NCBI GenBank assembly: GCA_046530765.1
Contig: JBHEQS010000007.1
Location: 30,057 to 94,056 of the forward strand
Direction: 5' to 3'
From: Arsenophonus sp046530765
GTDB lineage: Bacteria > Pseudomonadota > Gammaproteobacteria > Enterobacterales > Enterobacteriaceae
Length of the DNA stretch: 64,000 bases
Shown in pieces: positions 59,217 to 64,000 of this stretch. The notes beneath the pieces are model-generated. The model saw nothing but the letters and a program-made list of their open reading frames with translations, made no database searches and was not told where the DNA came from. The number at the start of each line of letters is the position of its first letter. The first letter of the stretch is position 1. The translations under genes and the position numbers were made by a program.

Positions 59217-59534
59217 ATGACTACAAGTAAATTTAGTATCGGTCAACAAGTAAGACATAAACTCCTTGGTTATCTTGGAGTAATAATCGACGTTGATGCC
59301 GAATATTCTTTAGATAAATTACAGAATGACGATATTGCATCTAATGTAACTCTTCGATCATCTCCATGGTACCATGTAGTCATGGAGGATGACAATGGTG
59401 ATCGTATTCATACTTATCTTGCTGAAGCTCAGATTACTTATGAAGCTTCTAATGAACATCCAGAACAGTCTTCTTTAGATGAATTGTCGGAATCAATTAA
59501 AAATAAACTTAGAACACCACAATTACGTAATTGA
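59217..59534 (+). CDS. hspQ: Heat-shock protein HspQ
   Basis: Small protein known in E. coli for binding and affecting stability of mutant DnaA, and as a specificity-enhancing factor of Lon protease. The sequence SKFSIGQQVRHKLLGYLGVIIDVD, APWYHVVMEDDNGD-like SSPWYHVVMEDDNGDRIHTYLAEAQ and NEHPEQSSLDELSESIKNKL follow E. coli HspQ along the whole length. Three ATGs lie in frame (59208, 59214, 59217). The last gives 105 residues, exactly the E. coli length, and good spacing from aggag (59203-59207). The first is too close to the ribosome site. E. coli hspQ is under sigma-32; I do not see a clear sigma-32 promoter here. Confidence 0.96.
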   Translation: MTTSKFSIGQQVRHKLLGYLGVIIDVDAEYSLDKLQNDDIASNVTLRSSPWYHVVMEDDNGDRIHTYLAEAQITYEASNEHPEQSSLDELSESIKNKLRTPQLRN

Positions 59535-61500
59535 TAAATTATGAAATAAATAAAGATGTTTAATAACTACTTTTCATTTTTATTGTCTTTATTTATTTAT
59601 TTATCTAAATTTAAGTGCTATAGCTTTATTTTTTCATAACAATCATTTTAATTTAATTTCTTGAATTGTTTTTATATTTTAATGAATCATATATTTTACG
59701 TTAATTAATATATTATATTTAGAAATATTAAAAAAACAGTCATAAAATTTTAAAAAAATATATACCATGTTAATGGTATATAAAATATAAACAAAATAAA
59801 AAATTTTATATCAAATAATTGTTTGTTATGCATCTTAATTTTATTCATAGTCGAATTTATATATTTAGTTTAAAAAAAATATTTAATAATTTTATTTATT
59901 TTAATAATATATGTTATTTTCAACTATAATTATATACTCATGATGATACTGCAATTTAAAATAATTATAATTAATAAAATATAAAAATAAAAATATATAT
60001 ATTTGATAAATTTATTAAGTTAACTTGATAAATATGAAAATAATATTAATTTTGTTAAATTAACAAAAACATATTAATTAAATAAAGTTTATTAAAACTA
60101 ATTAATAAACTAAAAAATAAAAATTAATAATCATTGTTACATATAAATTAACTATAAAAATCATAAGAATTAAGATTGGTTTAAAAACATTTTTTCTATT
60201 CTAAAAGATATTAATTGCTTAGTATTTCATTTACACAAAATAAACATTATTAATTTAAATAAGTATTTGAAAATATGTTAATATAATAAAAACTATATTT
60301 TAATATAATTCATTGTTAATTACATGAAGTTATATATAATACGTATGTAAAATTATTATTTACCTTCCTATATTATAATAACTACTTTTGTTATTTTTAA
60401 ACAATAAATTTCTAATTTTATTTTATATTTCTATATTTTGATATTTAAATTAAATTAAAATTAATAGCCAAAATAGAGTATTTAAATATAAATTAATTAA
60501 TAATTTAAGTGATCTTATAAATAATAAAATTTTAGTAAAACATCATTAATGCAGTTTGAATAAAATATATATTTTAGCATTAATAAAAGTAAGATATAGT
60601 AATTGTATATCTTGCCAATTATCAAAATATTATACTTTATTAATAATATTTATTATATGTGTTAATGTTTTATTAAAACATATAAAACTACTATATTTTC
60701 TTGATATAATTTTATCATAATGCAATCGATCTAAATTTTTATACATATTTGATATATATAAGTTAAATATACTTTAAATAAAAATATATAATTCAGATGT
60801 AGAAGTATTTATTTTATTGTTTTAATTAATCTTTTAATGATTTAATCTTTTGATTAAAATTAATTTTATAAATAATTTTATAAATGTATATATAATATAA
60901 TTTAATAGATTAATAATTTTTATATAATAAATTAATTAGTTGACATAAAAGATAAAGATACAAATTTATTACTAGAATTTTATAATAAATTTTACATTTT
61001 AATAACTAATGTTACTAATAAAATTCCAATTTTAAATTAGTTGCGAAATTCTTACATTTACAACTTACTTATTATTTCTAATTTCTTTAATATATATAAG
61101 CAGAAATGTGAAATAATTATTTAAACGAATTACTAATTTTTATAATAATTATTCAACATTCGGCTAAACTATAATAATATTATAATATAATTATTAAGCT
61201 AAACACCAAATATTTATTTTTTTATTTTTTTAATTTTTTGGTATGCCGTATATTCCGTATGCTGTTAAATTTTTAGTAAATTACTTCTCTTGTTTATTTA
61301 TATCTTATTTATTTATAATGATATTTTATTGATATTATTTAAATCTTACATAAAATTCCTGCTAATAATAAATTATTACTAACAAATTAATCTATTTTTG
61401 TTTTTATCATTAAATGAAACTAATAAAATCTGCCATGCAAAATATAAAAACATTGCGATAGCTTAAAAATTAATCAAAACTTTGCATACAAGAATGATGC

Positions 61501-61536
61501 TTAATCAATTATTAAATTAATTTAATAATTGATTAA
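61501..61536. repeat. Perfect 36-bp palindrome
   Basis: ttaatcaattattaaatt at 61501-61518 is followed without loop by its exact reverse complement, to 61536. The symmetry ends at c61500/c61537. Confidence 0.88.
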
Positions 61537-62181
61537 CTTTCAGGATATAACTACAACTAACTGTTTTAAATTAAATAATTATATATTTATTTTCTTGACC
61601 AAATAAAACTTTATAATAAATAAAATTAGAATATTTGATTTATTTTGCATATTAATAATATAATAAAATATTTTATTATCTTCTATCTGATCAATAAAAA
61701 TTATCACTTTAGAATTTAATTATTTAAATTTTATTTTATTTCAAAAGAAGTAATTTACTTATAACATATATAAACAAGTTTATTGCCAATATATAGATAG
61801 TAATAGTATTTACTGTAAATTTCAGTATCGACTCTAAATATGTTTGTTAAATTATAGAAACATTAAGTAATCTCTATTATATACATGCATCGATTTCAAT
61901 TATATTATATAATATCTTATTTAAGATATACTAGATTATGTCAAAAAATTCTTTTTATTAAATATTCATTTTATTATATATAATTATGAATTATAGTTAG
62001 TTCATATTAATAATATTATACATTATTATTTCAAGAGATTTTATATCTTTTATTATATTTTCTATAATAGAAACATTTTTTATTATATTTTAATATTATT
62101 AGTAAATTAAATTTAAAAGATAAACTAAAATAGTTATTTAATTAAATTTTTGTATCATTGATTTTGCATTGACAATATGTA

Positions 62182-62209
62182 TATTTATTTTTTTTAAAAA
62201 AAATAAATA
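62182..62209. repeat. Perfect 28-bp T8A8-centred palindrome
   Basis: tattta followed by eight T, eight A and taaata forms a perfect palindrome. It resembles the one at 51699-51722, so T-run/A-run palindromes recur. Confidence 0.8.
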
Positions 62210-63100
62210 AAACTAATTTCGTTTTAAAAAAAATATTAACAAAAATTAACTTTTTATTTATTTGGCTATTATGACGTTTACAAAGATATAATTATAATGT
62301 TTTATGTATAATATCAATAAAGTTTACGAACTTATTGTATTTAAAATAAATTATTTATATAATATATATTTAAATTTAATATTTAATCTTTATTTAAAAA
62401 TTAATTAATTAATTAATTTTCTAACATAATTTAAAGTGATTTAAAAATTAAATAAAAGTTACCAGCATATAAAATATTTGACTAACATAAGAAAGTTATT
62501 CTGGTATTTTTTTTGATATACTAACTTTAATTCTAGATTTCATAATAAAATTAAGTAATTTAATAACTTGATTTGATTGAAAAATAAAAAATATGTTACT
62601 AGATAAAAATCTTACATTGGAGTATTTAATGTTAATAAAAATTTTTTTTTGATATAAATTTAAATTTCATTAATAAGATATTTTATGATATTAATGTAAT
62701 TTAGAACAACTATTTTATATCAATCATTAAAATTATATAATACTTATTTTTTTCATTTAAATTGACTACATAAATATATTATATTCTCGTATTTTTATTG
62801 TTTAATATTATATCAAAAAATAAAAATACAAATAATCTTCAATGTTATATTTTAATTGGATTTATATCAAAACAATTCCACTAATTATAATTTCTTATTA
62901 TAATATACTTTAAGGTAATTAATTTATAGTATATAAATAAAATATTAATTTAAATTATATACTATATGTTGTAATTTTAATAAAGTAAAAATTACATTGA
63001 ATTATATTATTTTTCTTATTAAACTAATATAGTTTATAAAATATATAGAAATATTTTAGTTTGATTATCATCAAACAATATGTAACATAAAATAATGCTA

Positions 63101-63144
63101 ATTATTAATTATTAATTATTAATTATTAATTATTAATTATTAAT
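63101..63144. repeat. Heptamer microsatellite (ATTATTA)6
   Basis: Six exact copies of attatta run from 63101 to 63142, followed by at. It is the fifth tandem array in the window with a 7-bp unit. Confidence 0.93.
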
Positions 63145-63500
63145 CTTATTAATATTTAACTAAATTACAAATAATAAAATAAAATTTTTAGTTTATCAAA
63201 TGATTAAAATAAATAAAATTAGTAATCTCTACAATCATAAATTTATATATAGATATTTTATATATAATAAATATTTAATTATTGTAGATGTATTTATCCA
63301 TATATTTCTTGTTTTTTTGTTATAAAATATACAAATTATATATTTATAAATAAAATAAATTAACTTTTAATGACTATAGTTTTTTTTATAAAATACTTGT
63401 TTAAATCTATTAAATATGAAGTAAGTAAATTACTTAATATATAATTTTAATATAATATCTCTGAATTTAATTATCTTATAATTTTAATCATAACTTATTT

Positions 63501-63524
63501 TAATCAATTAATATTAATTGATTA
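63501..63524. repeat. Perfect 24-bp palindrome
   Basis: taatcaattaat at 63501-63512 is followed by its reverse complement. The core taatcaatta is shared with the palindrome at 61501-61536. Confidence 0.75.
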
Positions 63525-64000
63525 TTAAATTTTTAATTATTTATTAAAATATAAAATAAAATTATTTAATTTATATTCATTAAATTTAATATATACAAAT
63601 ATATGTCTATATAAGATTAAGTTTTTTAAAATAAATTTACATATATTTTACTATATATATAATTATATAGTATTTCAAATTATATGTTTATAATTTAGAC
63701 TAATTCATTGTATTATAGTTAATAAATAGAATGGTAAACTTATAATTAAACTATAAAATATAAACGTAATTTTTTTTATAAAAAATGATCTATTAATAAT
63801 TAAAATCAACAATATTATAAATAATAACTTGCATTTTTAGAAACAAGAAGCTCTAAATAACTAATATCAAATATAGTAAATTATAAAATATAAAAATCAA
63901 TATTGGAAGAATACTACATGGTACATTATATTTAAAATATATAGTTTGTTGTGTGCAATATAATATGCTTTTTTTTTAATTTTACTACTTAGTATCTTAA

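Larger units (their letters stand above)
59535..64000. other. 4.5 kb gene desert to the window end
   Basis: mgsA and helD, neighbours of hspQ in E. coli, are not recognisable. After the hspQ stop, aaataaataaaga (59544-59556) can pair with 59586-59598 across a long loop. Palindromes lie at 61501-61536, 62182-62209 and 63501-63524, and a heptamer microsatellite at 63101-63144. No open frame is supported. Confidence 0.72.

Noticed and set aside
1..64000. Search by eye for tRNA, rRNA, tmRNA and transposase genes
   Set aside because: No T-loop signature (GGTTCGAATCC-like), rRNA motif or transposase signature was found; a tRNAscan/Infernal run would be the decisive check.

Overview
This window looks like the chromosome of a host-restricted gammaproteobacterial insect symbiont (Enterobacterales) in an advanced but unfinished stage of genome decay. 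Every recognised protein aligns closely, from memory, with an E. coli K-12 gene, and many local gene orders match: bioB-bioC-bioD, metG/dcd/yegH/gnd, pncB-asnS-ompF-aspC-gloC, and tusE/hspQ. Only 19 genes (one cut by the window edge) are supported. They occupy about 19 kb of 64 kb, roughly 29% coding. The rest is extremely AT-rich sequence with no recognisable genes. A large, gene-poor, AT-rich genome that keeps biotin genes resembles what is described for Serratia symbiotica of Cinara aphids. Sodalis-like or Arsenophonus-like symbionts are alternatives. The genus is an inference and cannot be fixed from this sequence alone.

Layout. 1-2499: end of a biotin operon (bioB 3' end, bioC with a frameshift in an A8 run, bioD); bioF is missing from its usual place. 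2500-13587: an 11 kb gene desert. 13588-25315: metG (minus strand, without the C-terminal tRNA-binding domain), dcd, yegH (minus), gnd and a CitT-type carboxylate transporter, separated by spacers of 0.2-2.5 kb. 25316-37678: deserts around a single basic amino-acid antiporter gene (arcD/ydgI). 37679-38149: an unrecognised small two-helix membrane protein, isolated in the desert. 39639-46054: the densest block, pncB, asnS, ompF, aspC and gloC (convergent), in conserved enterobacterial order. 46055-54129: an 8 kb desert. 54130-59534: lpxL, a POT-family peptide transporter, tusE and hspQ. 59535-64000: desert.

Functionally the survivors cover cofactor supply (biotin, NAD salvage), translation (MetRS, AsnRS, the TusE relay for tRNA 2-thiouridine), nucleotide precursors (dCTP deaminase), pentose phosphate flux (Gnd), aspartate/glutamate transamination, outer-membrane upkeep (OmpF, LpxL), methylglyoxal detoxification (GloC), a DnaA/heat-shock factor (HspQ), and uptake of peptides, carboxylates and basic amino acids. 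This suits a nutrient-rich intracellular life.

The spacers are not structureless. They carry many long perfect inverted repeats (stems up to 24 bp, palindromes up to 46 bp). They also carry several unrelated tandem microsatellites that all have a 7-bp period. I saw no tRNA, rRNA, CRISPR array, insertion sequence or prophage block.
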